64,000 bases of DNA from an uncultured Luminiphilus sp. (GTDB lineage Bacteria; Pseudomonadota; Gammaproteobacteria; Pseudomonadales; Halieaceae): the NCBI GenBank assembly GCA_943787485.1, contig CALSMP010000004.1, positions 1 through 64,000 on the forward strand, given 5' to 3'. Under the pieces are notes generated by a model. It did no database searches, had not been told where the DNA came from, and saw only the letters and a program-made list of their open reading frames with translations. Positions 40,928 to 51,457 of this stretch are shown here, in pieces. A program made the translations under genes and the position numbers. How positions within the stretch are numbered: the stretch's first letter is position 1; each line of letters begins with the position of its first letter.

Positions 40928-41638
40928 ATGACACAAACGATCAACGTAGACGCTGCAGAGATTGCAAAGTTTGAAGCTTTAGCCTCACGCTGGTGGGATC
41001 CGACCAGCGAGTTTCGCCCCCTGCATGACATCAATCCGCTACGGGCGAACTGGATCGACAAGCTGTCGCCGGTCAGCGGCACCAGGTTAGTCGATATTGG
41101 CTGCGGCGGAGGGCTTCTCACCGAGGCCATGGCTTGGCGCGGCGCCAATGTGACCGGTATCGACATGGGGGAAGCGCCCCTGTCAGTCGCCCGCATCCAC
41201 CAGCTGGAGAGCCAACTGGATATCTGCTACCTGAAGACAACGGCAGAGGCCTTGGCGAGCGAGGAGCCCGAATCTTTTGAGGTGGTGACCTGTCTCGAGA
41301 TGCTGGAGCACGTCCCCGACCCCGGGTCGGTAATTCAAGCTTGCGCCGACCTCGCCAAGCCCGGTGCCAACCTGTATTTTTCGACCATCAATCGCAACCC
41401 AAAAGCATTCGTTTTCGCCATTGTCGGCGCTGAATATGTGCTCAATCTGCTGCCCAAAGGCACCCATGAGTACGGCAAGTTTATTAAGCCCTCCGAAATG
41501 TCGCGCTGGATTCGTGCTGCCGGACTCCTGCCGCAGGAAATGACGGGTCTCACCTATAATCCGCTGACCAAACACTACCGATTGGTCACGGAAGACGTTT
41601 CCGTGAACTACATGATCAGGGCGACCAAGCCCGCCTGA
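40928..41638 (+). CDS. ubiG: Ubiquinone biosynthesis O-methyltransferase
   Basis: KFEALASRWWDPTSEFRPLHDINPLRANWI; VDIGCGGGLLTEAMAWRGANVTGIDM. Confidence 0.96.
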   Translation: MTQTINVDAAEIAKFEALASRWWDPTSEFRPLHDINPLRANWIDKLSPVSGTRLVDIGCGGGLLTEAMAWRGANVTGIDMGEAPLSVARIHQLESQLDICYLKTTAEALASEEPESFEVVTCLEMLEHVPDPGSVIQACADLAKPGANLYFSTINRNPKAFVFAIVGAEYVLNLLPKGTHEYGKFIKPSEMSRWIRAAGLLPQEMTGLTYNPLTKHYRLVTEDVSVNYMIRATKPA

Positions 41639-41655
41639 CCCAAAGGTAACCGGTC

Positions 41656-42339
41656 ATGACTGCACCCGCTGATGCCGCCGTTGACGCTGTTATTTTCGAT
41701 TTAGATGGCACGCTAGTAGACACCGCGCCCGAGTTCATCACGGTAGTGCAAGACATGCGCAAGCGTCATGGGCTTGCCCCTCTCGAGGACACGACGATTC
41801 GGCAGACCGTCACCAACGGTGCAGCAGCGCTGGTGTCATTGGCGATGGATATACCGCTTTCGGACCCCGCCTTTGAGAATCACCGTCAGACATTCTTGCG
41901 TGCCTATCAATCATCGATAGGGGAAGCATCGCAGGTCTACTCTGGCCTGCGAGAACTCCTCGCGATTCTGAAAGATAAAAATATTCCCTGGGGCGTCGCG
42001 ACTAACAAACTGCGGCTGTACGCGGATCCTTTGCTGACCTCGCTGGCATTTAATCCTCCCGCTGGGAGTTTGGTAACGCCAAGTGACGTGGTAAATCCCA
42101 AGCCCGACCCCGAATCGATCCTGCTAAGCTGTCGCAACCTAGGGGCCCGCCCCGAGAAAAGCGTGTACGTTGGCGATCATCTGCGCGACATCGAGGCCGG
42201 TCGTGCCGCCGGGTGTCGCACGATCGCAGCGGCTTATGGTTACCTCGAGCCCGGCGAAAATCCCGCCGCTTGGGGAGCTGATCACTTGGTCGGCAGTAGC
42301 GAAGAGCTATGCGAACTTCTCGTGAGGATAATCGAATGA
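41656..42339 (+). CDS. gph: HAD phosphatase, phosphoglycolate phosphatase type
   Basis: AVIFDLDGTLVDTAPEFITVVQDM; PKPDPESILL; VGDHLRDIEAGRAAG. Confidence 0.88.
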   Translation: MTAPADAAVDAVIFDLDGTLVDTAPEFITVVQDMRKRHGLAPLEDTTIRQTVTNGAAALVSLAMDIPLSDPAFENHRQTFLRAYQSSIGEASQVYSGLRELLAILKDKNIPWGVATNKLRLYADPLLTSLAFNPPAGSLVTPSDVVNPKPDPESILLSCRNLGARPEKSVYVGDHLRDIEAGRAAGCRTIAAAYGYLEPGENPAAWGADHLVGSSEELCELLVRIIE

Positions 42340-43094
42340 CTTACCCACCCTCAGACTGGATGCCCTCGGCAACCGAGCTCAGCGGTAAGCGCATCATGGT
42401 GACTGGCGCTGGGGATGGCATTGGTAGAGCCGCTTCCCTCGCCTACGCCAACGCGGGTGCTGAGGTATTGCTGTTGGGACGCACTGAAGCAAAACTGGAC
42501 CGGGTCTATGATGAAATTCTGGCCGCCGGTGGCCCAACACCCGCTGTCGTTCCCTGCAATTTGGCAACGGTGAGCTATGACAGCCTGTGCGCGCTGGCAC
42601 AGGAGCTGGGCAGCGCTTTCGACCACCTCGATGGCCTGCTGCACAACGCCAGCCTGCTTGGCGATCGAAAACCACTGACCCAGACTAGCGCCAACACCTG
42701 GCACGAGGTCATGCAAGTCAACGTCAACGCCGCTTTTATGCTGACACAGGTGTTAATGCCTTTACTCGAGCAAGCCTCGAGCGCCTCGGTGGTATTTACC
42801 AGCTCGGGTGTTGGCAGAAGGGGCAAGGCTTTTTGGGGTGCCTATGCCACTTCCAAGTTCGCCACCGAAGGCATGATGCAAGTGCTTTCAGATGAGCTAG
42901 CCGGCATCAGCGCGATCCGGGTCAATAGCCTGAATCCCGGACCAGTCAATACAGCGATGCGCCGCACCGCCTACCCGGCGGAGCCGCCTGAAACCAATCC
43001 GACACCCGAGGCACTTATGCCTATGTGGGTGTACCTGATGAGTGATGCCAGTCGCGAGGTCCATGGACAAGCTCTAGACGCGCAGCCTCGCTAG
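42336..43094 (+). CDS. yciK: YciK-like short-chain dehydrogenase
   Basis: SGKRIMVTGAGDGIGRAASLAYANAGAEVLLLGR; YATSKFATEGMMQVL; ATGA overlap with gph. Confidence 0.87.
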   Translation: MTYPPSDWMPSATELSGKRIMVTGAGDGIGRAASLAYANAGAEVLLLGRTEAKLDRVYDEILAAGGPTPAVVPCNLATVSYDSLCALAQELGSAFDHLDGLLHNASLLGDRKPLTQTSANTWHEVMQVNVNAAFMLTQVLMPLLEQASSASVVFTSSGVGRRGKAFWGAYATSKFATEGMMQVLSDELAGISAIRVNSLNPGPVNTAMRRTAYPAEPPETNPTPEALMPMWVYLMSDASREVHGQALDAQPR

Positions 43095-43106
43095 GCAGTT
43101 TGGCGG

Positions 43107-44066
43107 TTAACGGCGTTTGCGTTTGGGCGCGTTATCGCCACCGGCTAGTCGCCGAGCAGCGCGGCGCCCTGATTTTTTCGCCAGCCTGTCAAGCTTTTGC
43201 TGTTCTTTGTCATTGAGTGGCTTGGGTGCCTTTGGCGGTAGCCCGGCCATACCATAAATCACTTCGACGTCTTTCTGGGGCAGCTCCATCCACTCCCCCT
43301 TTTTTAACCGCGAGGGCAGAAAAACATTGCCGTAACGCACTCGCTTTAATCGGGAAATTGTCATGCCCTGCGACTCCCACAACCGTCGCACCTCACGATT
43401 TCGACCCTCCATGAGCACGACGTAAAACCAATGGTTGATGCCATCACCGCCACCATCCACCACATCCGTAAACCGCGCCGGGCCATCGTCGAGCATCACG
43501 CCACGAGTTAGGTTTTCGAGCGTGCTATCCCCCACATTCCCCATGACACGGACGAGGTACTCACGCTCGATCATGCTACTGGGATGCATCAGAGCATTGG
43601 CCAACTCGCCGTCGGTGGTGAACAACAACAGGCCTGAGGTATTAAAATCAAGCCGCCCGATAACGATCCAGCGCCCCGAGCCCACGTGGGGAAGTGAATC
43701 AAAGACCGTGCGCCGTCCCTCGGGATCCTTACGAGAACATACTTCGCCAACGGGTTTGTGGTAGAGCAAGCAACGAACCTGCTCCGAAGAGCCTAGATCT
43801 ACCGACTTGCCATCTAGTGTAACCAGCTGTGTGGGGAAAATCCGATCGCCCAAAGTCGCCCGCCGGCCATCAATTGCGAATCGGCCCTGCTCAATCCAGC
43901 GCTCCATCTCGCGCCGAGATCCAATACCGGTCCGGGCAAGCACTTTTTGGAGCTTCTCGCCTTTGGGAGATTCTTCGGCTTGGGATTCGCTGGAGGCCTT
44001 AATGCTGACGCTAGAGTCAGATTTAAGCTTCTGCTTGTCCTTGTTCTTTTGCTTGGACTTGGCCAC
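43107..44066 (-). CDS. rluB: 23S rRNA pseudouridine synthase RluB
   Basis: GEKLQKVLARTGIGSRREMERWIEQGRF; GRLDFNTSGLLLFTTDGELAN. Likely GTG start overlapping scpB; track start is 44096. Confidence 0.87.
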   Translation of the reverse strand: MAKSKQKNKDKQKLKSDSSVSIKASSESQAEESPKGEKLQKVLARTGIGSRREMERWIEQGRFAIDGRRATLGDRIFPTQLVTLDGKSVDLGSSEQVRCLLYHKPVGEVCSRKDPEGRRTVFDSLPHVGSGRWIVIGRLDFNTSGLLLFTTDGELANALMHPSSMIEREYLVRVMGNVGDSTLENLTRGVMLDDGPARFTDVVDGGGDGINHWFYVVLMEGRNREVRRLWESQGMTISRLKRVRYGNVFLPSRLKKGEWMELPQKDVEVIYGMAGLPPKAPKPLNDKEQQKLDRLAKKSGRRAARRLAGGDNAPKRKRR

Positions 44067-44733
44067 CGGGCATATCTTCCTCTTCAGACGCTTCACCAGC
44101 GTGTTCTGTAGCTACCGGATCTGCCTCTGGGGACGGAGCGGCTGCGTCGCTTTCATTCGCGGCTTCATTCGCCGCCTCAAAGGCAAGATCGCCCGAGAGA
44201 TTATCGAGCTCTTTAATATCAGCCAAAGGCGGTAACTCCTCGAGCGACTTCAAATTAAAATAGTCGAGAAATTGTCGGGTAGTTGCGTACATTGCTGGCT
44301 TACCCGGCACATCGCGATGACCCACCACACGCACCCATTCGCGCTCCTGCAGGGTCTTGATGATGTTGGTACTCACTGCGACACCCCGAATCTCCTCAAT
44401 CTCGCCACGGGTGATGGGTTGTCGATAGGCAATAAGGGATAGGGTCTCTAACAGCGCTCTCGAATAACGCGGCGGCCGCTCCTGCCAAATTCGCCCTACC
44501 CAAGTCGACAGGTTTTGCCTTACCTGAAAGCGGTAGCCACTGGCCACCTGAATCAACTCATAGCCGCGACCGTCACAACGGGCAGACACTTCATCGATAG
44601 CTTGTCGCAGATCGTCGTTGCTGGGGCGATCGAACTCGTCAAAAAGCTGCGAAATTCGCTGCAAGGACAGTGGCTCTCCCGCTGCCATCAAGGCGCCTTC
44701 TATAATTTGCACCAACCCTGTTTCGGACATCAC
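44023..44733 (-). CDS. scpB: Segregation and condensation protein B
   Basis: IIEGALMAAGEPLSLQRISQLFDE; LETLSLIAYRQPITRGEIEEIRGVAVSTNIIKTLQEREWVRVVG. Confidence 0.94.
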   Translation of the reverse strand: MMSETGLVQIIEGALMAAGEPLSLQRISQLFDEFDRPSNDDLRQAIDEVSARCDGRGYELIQVASGYRFQVRQNLSTWVGRIWQERPPRYSRALLETLSLIAYRQPITRGEIEEIRGVAVSTNIIKTLQEREWVRVVGHRDVPGKPAMYATTRQFLDYFNLKSLEELPPLADIKELDNLSGDLAFEAANEAANESDAAAPSPEADPVATEHAGEASEEEDMPGGQVQAKEQGQAEA

Positions 44734-45638
44734 TCAGATCTCGCTTTGACATGAATTGGCCCAAATCCTTCGGTTTGAACAATTTCGACCAGGGCCTCTT
44801 TGATCAACTCCATGAGCGCCAGAAAAGTCACGACTACTCCAAGCCGCCCCTCCTCGGCCTTGAATAACGAGACGAAGGGCACAAACTTTTGGGTTTTTAG
44901 CGTCTCCAGAACGTCAGACATGCGCTCCCTCGTTGACAGCGATTCGCGCTGAATCTGGTGGCTTTCGTACATATCTGCTCGGCGCAGAACCTCTCCCAAG
45001 GCCAGCAGCAGCTCCCGCATCTCAAGCTCCGGCAGGGGCCTATCTTTCTTGAGATCAGGCGGTTTGATTTTGGCGACCCACGTGTCCCGCTCAAGGCGAG
45101 GCAACACGTCCATGTCCTCCGCGGCCTGTTTGAAGCGCTCGTATTCCTGAAGGCGCCTGATCAGACTTGCGCGAGGATCCTCTTCTTCTTCCTCAAGCTC
45201 TTTAGAGCGTGGCAGCAACATGCGGGATTTAATTTCCGCCAGCATGGCCGCCATCAACAAGTACTCCGCCGCGAGCTCGAACTGCATGGCGTCCATCAGC
45301 TCGACGTACTGCATGTATTGTTCGGTAATCGCGGAGACGTCGATGTCGAGGATGTCGAGATTCTGGCGCCTAATCAGGTAGAGCAACAGATCAAGAGGCC
45401 CCTCGAAGGCTTCAAGAATGACCTCGAGGGCCTGAGGGGGGATGTAAAGGTCTTTGGGTAATTCGGTGACCGCCTGCCCCATCACTATGGCAAAGGGCAT
45501 CTCACCCTGAAGCGGAGTTGTCAGACGCTTCTCGACCCTTTCAGAGGCGCGCAGTTCGGCTGCAGTTAGAACCGAAGAGTCCTCTGTTTGCTGGGGTGGA
45601 CCCTGAGTCAAGGTCGTTTCTGATGGCGTCGTTGTCAC
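44730..45638 (-). CDS. scpA: Segregation and condensation protein A
   Basis: FEGPLDLLLYLIRRQNLDILDIDVSAITEQYMQYVE; AAEYLLMAAMLAEIKSRMLLPR. Confidence 0.94.
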   Translation of the reverse strand: MTTTPSETTLTQGPPQQTEDSSVLTAAELRASERVEKRLTTPLQGEMPFAIVMGQAVTELPKDLYIPPQALEVILEAFEGPLDLLLYLIRRQNLDILDIDVSAITEQYMQYVELMDAMQFELAAEYLLMAAMLAEIKSRMLLPRSKELEEEEEDPRASLIRRLQEYERFKQAAEDMDVLPRLERDTWVAKIKPPDLKKDRPLPELEMRELLLALGEVLRRADMYESHQIQRESLSTRERMSDVLETLKTQKFVPFVSLFKAEEGRLGVVVTFLALMELIKEALVEIVQTEGFGPIHVKARSE

Positions 45639-45724
45639 GAGCGGCAGTATACCCCAAGCCTTCCCGCAAAAGGCTATTCAGGGAGCGGTTGGCACAAATT
45701 TCTGTCTGCACGAGGCCCGGCAGC

Positions 45725-46348
45725 TTAACTCAAAAACGGGGAAGCATCGCCTAAACCCTGGCGCCGGAGCTCTGGAGAATCCGTAGTCATGTCAATCACT
45801 GTTGTCGGCTCAAGCCCACAGAATCCGCCGTCGATAATGAGATCTACCTCATGTTCAAGCGACTGCCTGATGTCGTAGGGGTCAGTCAGCGGAAAATCGT
45901 CGCCTGGAAGGATCAGCGTGACGCTCATCATGGGCTCCCCGAGCGTCGCCAGAAGCGCTTGCGCAATAGCGTTATCCGGCACCCGTAAACCAACGGTTTT
46001 TCGCTTTGGGTGCATGAGACGCCGGGGAACGTCACTGGTTGCCTCCAGAATAAAGGTAAAGGGACCCGGCGTGGCGTGGCGCAAAAGCCGGTAACACTGG
46101 TTATTGACGTGGGCATAGGTGCCCAATTCCGACAGATCCCTGCAAACTAAAGTGAAGTTGTGACGATCCTCAAGCTGGCGAATACGGCGGATACGCTCCA
46201 TGGCCCGCTTATCACCAATGTGACAACCCAGCGCGTAGGCCGAATCAGTCGGGTAAACCACGACACCGCCTTTTCGCACAATCTCAACCGCTTGCTGGAT
46301 TAGCCGTTGCTGGGGGGTTTCCGGGTGGATAACAATAAACTCGCTCAT
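45725..46348 (-). CDS. YciO/Sua5-family (L-threonylcarbamoyladenylate synthase-like) protein
   Basis: GGVVVYPTDSAYALGCHIGDKRAMERIRRIRQLEDRHNFTLVCRDLSEL. Start at internal Met. Confidence 0.87.
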   Translation of the reverse strand: MSEFIVIHPETPQQRLIQQAVEIVRKGGVVVYPTDSAYALGCHIGDKRAMERIRRIRQLEDRHNFTLVCRDLSELGTYAHVNNQCYRLLRHATPGPFTFILEATSDVPRRLMHPKRKTVGLRVPDNAIAQALLATLGEPMMSVTLILPGDDFPLTDPYDIRQSLEHEVDLIIDGGFCGLEPTTVIDMTTDSPELRRQGLGDASPFLS

Positions 46349-47169
46349 AGGAACAACTCCCAAACACCCCGCATGTGCTTCAAACCTTCGGTCTCCACGC
46401 CAAGATCGGCGCCATGCTGCCACTCGCGGTGAAAATCGCTGCCCACTGACACGCGGCAGTCAAAGTCTGCTGCCAGGCGGCATAAGCTGTCTTGATCCGA
46501 CTGGTGTTGGCGGCCGTTAACGACTTCAATGGCATCGCCACCCGCCTCGACAAATGCCGCACAAAGAGCCCTGAGTTTAGTCCGAGTAAATTTATAGTGC
46601 AGTGGATGAGCCAATACAGACACACCATCACTCGCCCTCAGCACAGACACCACCTCCGACAAGGTAGGCCAGAACGTTTTTACGTCCCCCAGCTTGCCCG
46701 AGCCTAAGAACGCGTCGAAGGCAGCGTTGACGGAATCAACGTACCCTTCAGCCACTAACCACTGGGCAAAATGTGGACGACAAAGTTGAGCTCCGCCGGC
46801 AATGGCAGACGCTCCCACCAAAGCCCCAGGCATCCCCTGACGCTCCAGTCGTGAGGCAATGGTTTCCGCCCGAACCTGCCGTGCCTGCCCTAGTTGGTCT
46901 AACAAGGCGAGAAGGACGTCACTAGCGGGTTTAAACGCCAAGCCCACCACATGGATCGTGGCACCACCCCAAACACAGGAAAGCTCCACACCCGGTATCA
47001 AGGAGATCCCCTGATGATTCATCTCCTGCAGAGACTGCCAGCCTGCTATGGTGTCATGGTCGGTCAGCGCAAATTGCTCGACCTGCCGACTTTTCGCCCG
47101 TTCGATGAGCTCGCCTGCACTGAGAGTGCCGTCGGATGCCAAGGAATGTGTGTGGAAGTCAACGATCAA
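46345..47169 (-). CDS. PHP-domain phosphoesterase (RNase AM/YciV-like)
   Basis: MIVDFHTHSLASDGTLSAGELIERAKSRQVEQFALTDHDTIAGW; VLAHPLHYKFTRTKLR. Confidence 0.88.
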   Translation of the reverse strand: MIVDFHTHSLASDGTLSAGELIERAKSRQVEQFALTDHDTIAGWQSLQEMNHQGISLIPGVELSCVWGGATIHVVGLAFKPASDVLLALLDQLGQARQVRAETIASRLERQGMPGALVGASAIAGGAQLCRPHFAQWLVAEGYVDSVNAAFDAFLGSGKLGDVKTFWPTLSEVVSVLRASDGVSVLAHPLHYKFTRTKLRALCAAFVEAGGDAIEVVNGRQHQSDQDSLCRLAADFDCRVSVGSDFHREWQHGADLGVETEGLKHMRGVWELFL

Positions 47170-47267
47170 GGTCTCTACACTCTACACTGGATTTACTGAA
47201 GCAATCATACGAAGCAGGCATGCTCGTCTATTGCCACCGAGGAAACAACCGGCTCACGCGCTCTATT

Positions 47268-47870
47268 ATGAAACAATTACTCGAATTCATCCCGATCATT
47301 CTTTTTTTTACGGTCTATCAGTTTGACGGGGAAACCTTCGAGATTATGGGTTGGTCTCATACGGTGTCGGGCATCTACACGGCCACCGCGGTACTCATCG
47401 TATCGACTCTCATTTCTCTCCCCATTATCTGGTGGCTGACGGGCGAACTGGAAAAACGATTACTGTGGACTACCGCGGCGCTGCTGGTCTTTGGTGGCGC
47501 AACGCTGGCCTTTCAGAACGAGCTTTTCATCCAATGGAAGCCTTCAATTTTCAACTGGGGGATGGCTATCGCCTTTGGGGCGTCACAGGTATTCGGTTCA
47601 AAAAACTTTCTTGAGCGGCTCATGGGGGCCCAAATCACGTTGCCGGCAAAAATATGGGGCCGTCTGTGTTGGGTATGGGTCGCACATTTCACCCTCGTAG
47701 GCATTCTCAACCTGGTCGTTGCTTATCGCTTTGAAGAGGCCACCTGGGTGGCCTACAAGCTTTGGTCTGGGATTGCTTTCACAATCCTGCTCATGATCAT
47801 CACCACCCTTATCATGAGCCCGTGGTTGAAAAACTCGACACCCGCCGGCGACAGTGACGTCGAGTTTTAA
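47268..47870 (+). CDS. yciB: Inner membrane septation protein YciB/IspZ-like
   Basis: MKQLLEFIPIILFFTVYQFDG; LFIQWKPSIFNWGMAIAFGASQ. Track start 47136 is too far upstream. Confidence 0.92.
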   Translation: MKQLLEFIPIILFFTVYQFDGETFEIMGWSHTVSGIYTATAVLIVSTLISLPIIWWLTGELEKRLLWTTAALLVFGGATLAFQNELFIQWKPSIFNWGMAIAFGASQVFGSKNFLERLMGAQITLPAKIWGRLCWVWVAHFTLVGILNLVVAYRFEEATWVAYKLWSGIAFTILLMIITTLIMSPWLKNSTPAGDSDVEF

Positions 47871-47935
47871 TGCTGACAGGTGCTGTCGGCGATGGTTGAA
47901 TACTTATGCAACGCGAAAATGAATCAGGAGGTTCT

Positions 47936-48628
47936 ATGAGATCACTCCCAAAGGTCAACACGAAATTACTCGTCGCGATATGCAGCGCATTAATCAGCAT
48001 CGGCGTTTACAGCCAGGAACAGCAATACATCACCGACACGATTTTGGTTCCAATACGCAGCGGCGCAGGCGGGGACTACCGCATTTTGAATAAAGGCTTG
48101 CCTTCGGGTACGGCGCTGACATTTTTTGGGTTATCGGAAGACGGAGTATGGGCGGAAGTAGAAACGAAAGGAGGCACACGAGGCTGGCTCCGCACACAGT
48201 ACCTCCAAACGGCAACGCCAAGCGTTGTTAAACTCAAAACACTGCAAGAACAGTTGGCCGACCTTGAACAGGACAGGGATAAGCTACTATCCATGCTTAA
48301 TGGTGCGCAGACTGCCTCTTATTCGAGCGACAAAGAAGTGGCAACGCTTCGTACTGAACTCGAAGAATCTACCGAGGAGCTAAAGAAACTCCGGGAACTC
48401 ACTGGCACCGAGCTAGCGTTAGACGCCAAGAACACCGCGCTTTTGGAAAATGTCGAGCGTCAGAAAACTGAAATTGAAGTCCTGAAGCTCGAAAACCTTC
48501 GACTTACAGACCGAATCGAGAACAACCAAATCATCGACGGCGCGCTTGCGGTATTGGTCGGGGTATTGCTCGCTGTTTTTGGCCCCCGGCTAATTCCTCA
48601 ACGCCGCAAGAATGATGGCTGGAGTTAA
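47936..48628 (+). CDS. SH3-domain/coiled-coil membrane protein (TIGR04211/YgiM-like)
   Basis: Signal peptide, ITDTILVPIRSGAGGDYRILNKGLPSGTAL, long coiled coil, C-terminal TM. Confidence 0.85.
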   Translation: MRSLPKVNTKLLVAICSALISIGVYSQEQQYITDTILVPIRSGAGGDYRILNKGLPSGTALTFFGLSEDGVWAEVETKGGTRGWLRTQYLQTATPSVVKLKTLQEQLADLEQDRDKLLSMLNGAQTASYSSDKEVATLRTELEESTEELKKLRELTGTELALDAKNTALLENVERQKTEIEVLKLENLRLTDRIENNQIIDGALAVLVGVLLAVFGPRLIPQRRKNDGWS

Positions 48629-48648
48629 CTGACACAAGGGAAATCACC

Positions 48649-49254
48649 ATGATGACACGACGCTTTTACCTATCCTTCGCGCTTCTACTAACGCTAGTCG
48701 CAAGCACTACCACGCTCGCTAAAGACGACTTTCCAATTGTGCGATTAGACACCAGCGCGGGCATCATCGACATTAAGCTCTTCCCCGGGAAAGCGCCCAA
48801 GACGGTGGAGAATTTCCTCGCCTATGTCGATGCGGGATTTTACGATGACACGATCTTTCATCGCGTTATCGATAATTTTATGGTTCAGGGAGGGGGGTTC
48901 ACGACAGGCTTCGTGGAGAAAGAAACCCAAGCTCCTATCGCAAATGAAAGTATCAACAAGCTGCATAACATACGCGGGACAGTGGCGATGGCGAGAACCA
49001 ATGACCCCGATTCTGCGACAGCGCAATTCTTTATCAACCAGCGCAGTAATTTGCGACTGGATTGGTCCCCCGGGCAGCCGGGATACGCCGTCTTCGGTGA
49101 AGTCATCCGGGGGATGGGGGTTATCGATTTCATTGCCACCGCTGAAACGGGCACCCAAAACTTCGAAACCGCCGCAGGAGTCCGTCCGTTCCGGGATGTG
49201 CCCATCGAATCCGTCGTCATCAAAACTGCAACGCGGCATAAGGCTGCCCTTTAA
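48649..49254 (+). CDS. Cyclophilin-type peptidyl-prolyl isomerase, exported
   Basis: IDIKLFPGKAPKTVENFLAYVDAGFYDDTIFHRVIDNFMVQGGGF. Confidence 0.94.
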   Translation: MMTRRFYLSFALLLTLVASTTTLAKDDFPIVRLDTSAGIIDIKLFPGKAPKTVENFLAYVDAGFYDDTIFHRVIDNFMVQGGGFTTGFVEKETQAPIANESINKLHNIRGTVAMARTNDPDSATAQFFINQRSNLRLDWSPGQPGYAVFGEVIRGMGVIDFIATAETGTQNFETAAGVRPFRDVPIESVVIKTATRHKAAL

Positions 49255-49301
49255 TAAAGGGTGCGCTGTAACAATGTACTGCTGACACCGGAGACCCCTA
49301 G

Positions 49302-50078
49302 TTGATTCAACTCAGTATCAATCTCAACAAGATCGCACTCATCAGAAACTCGCGCGATACACACCTACCCGACGTGACAGCAATGGCCAGACTGGTTATC
49401 GCTGCGGGAGCGGACGGCATTACTGTCCATCCAAGGCCTGATCAGCGACATATCAGAGCGGATGATTGCCTATCCCTCAAACACGCTATCGATGGTGAAT
49501 TGCGCAATATCGAACTCAATCTTGAGGGTAATCCGTTCACTTCACCCTGCAAAAGTGAGCGCGCCGGTGTCAGTGACTATCCGGGGTTTCTTGCCCTCGT
49601 AGAACAGGTGCGGCCCGCCCAGGTGACACTTGTACCTGACAGTGATGAACAACTGACCTCAGATCATGGGTTTGCTCTCGTGAAAGACGGAGATCGGCTT
49701 CGACCCATCATAGAGCAACTCCATGAATGGGGGTGTCGCGTCAGTCTCTTCATGGATCCAGAGCCGGAGAGCATGGAACGCGCCGCGGCCATTGGTGCCG
49801 ACCGCATTGAGCTGTACACCGAGCAGTACGCTGCAGCGCACCTGGCAGGCAGCTGGGAATCCGTCTTACCAAGCTATCAGGCGACCGCTACCGCAGCCCA
49901 ATCATGGGGGCTAGGCGTCAATGCGGGTCATGACTTGAATCTCGACAACTTACCGGACTTCAAGATTCCGGAGCTCTTGGAAGTGTCTATTGGTCATGCG
50001 TTTACAGTGGACTGCTTATTGATGGGTATTGGGGAAGCCGTCTCACGATACCAGCGGGCCCTCGGTAACACGGCCTGA
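49302..50078 (+). CDS. pdxJ: Pyridoxine 5'-phosphate synthase (TTG start)
   Basis: LSINLNKIALIRNSRDTHLPDVTAMARLVIAAGADGITVHPRPDQRHI; NAGHDLNLDNL. Confidence 0.94.
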   Translation: MIQLSINLNKIALIRNSRDTHLPDVTAMARLVIAAGADGITVHPRPDQRHIRADDCLSLKHAIDGELRNIELNLEGNPFTSPCKSERAGVSDYPGFLALVEQVRPAQVTLVPDSDEQLTSDHGFALVKDGDRLRPIIEQLHEWGCRVSLFMDPEPESMERAAAIGADRIELYTEQYAAAHLAGSWESVLPSYQATATAAQSWGLGVNAGHDLNLDNLPDFKIPELLEVSIGHAFTVDCLLMGIGEAVSRYQRALGNTA

Positions 50079-50083
50079 AGGCA

Positions 50084-50818
50084 ATGGAAATCGAAACCCC
50101 CCAAGCGGAGACTGGGATGCCTGCCGCGGAATTGCCGCCGTACTTGGTTCCCCACAGCCAAGACGTCATTCGGGTGCTGTACGAAGACGATTTACTGCTT
50201 ATCGTCGACAAACCCCACCTATTGCTCAGTGTGCCGGGCAGGCACCCCCTCAATAAAGACAGTCTAATAGGAAGACTGGCGTCTCGCTTCCCCGGGGTTG
50301 CTGCGGTTCATCGCCTAGACCTGGATACCAGCGGTCTGTTAGTGGTCCCCAAAACTCGCGAAGCCCTTTCCATCCTCGGTCGACACTTTCAGGAACGGCA
50401 AGTAAAGAAGGTTTATTACGCGCTCGTCTGGGGCACTGTCGAGCACAACGAAGGGCAAATTGATTTTCCGCTCATTGCGGACTGGGAAAATAGACCCCGC
50501 CAAAAAGTATGCACTAAAACCGGCAAGCCCTCTCTGACACAGTACGAAGTGATCGACCGGGGGGGCGAGACCACATTGCTCAAATTGATCCCAGTGACCG
50601 GACGCTCACACCAACTCAGATTACACCTGAGAGAAATCGGACATCCTATTTTAGGTTGCGATATGTATGCCCATGAGGCCGCTTTATACGCCTCGCCACG
50701 CTTACTGTTACACGCCAGCGCACTGCAACTATGCCACCCGACTACCGGTTCTTCTTTGAGCGCGTTTTCACCAATACCTTTCGACATCGCTGGCTGGAGC
50801 GGCCAGCGACCCGGTTAG
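50084..50818 (+). CDS. RluA-family pseudouridine synthase
   Basis: VLYEDDLLLIVDKPHLLLSVPGR; AVHRLDLDTSGLLVVPKT; TGRSHQLRLHLREIGHPILG. Confidence 0.92.
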   Translation: MEIETPQAETGMPAAELPPYLVPHSQDVIRVLYEDDLLLIVDKPHLLLSVPGRHPLNKDSLIGRLASRFPGVAAVHRLDLDTSGLLVVPKTREALSILGRHFQERQVKKVYYALVWGTVEHNEGQIDFPLIADWENRPRQKVCTKTGKPSLTQYEVIDRGGETTLLKLIPVTGRSHQLRLHLREIGHPILGCDMYAHEAALYASPRLLLHASALQLCHPTTGSSLSAFSPIPFDIAGWSGQRPG

Positions 50819-50882
50819 AGTACTTGGTAGCCGCACCCAGTTGGATTAGTGTTGCGCATTACTACCGTGTGGAGGCGCCCCA

Positions 50883-51386
50883 GTGGTCGAGGTCTCGGGT
50901 CACGAAAATACCAAAACGATTGTTGCCAAACCCAATCACTCAGCCACGTGGAGAACCAATCTCTGGGTGCTGATCGCTATCTCGATCCCTTCAATGGGTG
51001 CCGCTATCTCCTTTGCTCTTTTGGGGGCTTGGCCGATCTTGCCTTTCGCCGGGGCTGAGCTGCTAGCCTTGAGCAGCGCGCTGTATTACGTGAATTGGAA
51101 GCTGCAGTATCGTCACGTGATTTACCTGACTGGCGATACCGTTAAAATTGACAAGGGCCATTACGCGCCGAAAAGGACCTGGCAATTCACGCGAGAGGAG
51201 GTTGCGCTATCCATCACGCCGGAGTCGCACCCATGGGAAGGGCCTAAATTGGCGCTCCATGATAAAGCATCCCATGTCCGCATTGGCGAATTCCTCAACC
51301 GAGAAGACACCCTCGTGCTTCTCGAGCTTCTAAGCGAGGAATTCCGCATTAAAACCCACAGCAGGGTGCGAGAACGTCAACTTTAA
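50883..51386 (+). CDS. DUF2244-like membrane protein
   Basis: Two TM segments then KIDKGHYAPKRTWQFTREEVAL; position before rimO. GTG start. Confidence 0.7.
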   Translation: MVEVSGHENTKTIVAKPNHSATWRTNLWVLIAISIPSMGAAISFALLGAWPILPFAGAELLALSSALYYVNWKLQYRHVIYLTGDTVKIDKGHYAPKRTWQFTREEVALSITPESHPWEGPKLALHDKASHVRIGEFLNREDTLVLLELLSEEFRIKTHSRVRERQL

Positions 51387-51457
51387 GGCCATCTGTTTAA
51401 CAATATCCCCGCGTGGCTGTGCGACAATGCGCCCAACCGACTCTTGGAATACCCGTC

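Noticed and set aside
49247-49261. CCCTTT-AAT-AAAGGG hairpin at the ppi stop codon as terminator
   Set aside because: Weak AT-rich stem with no following T tract; overlaps the stop codon.
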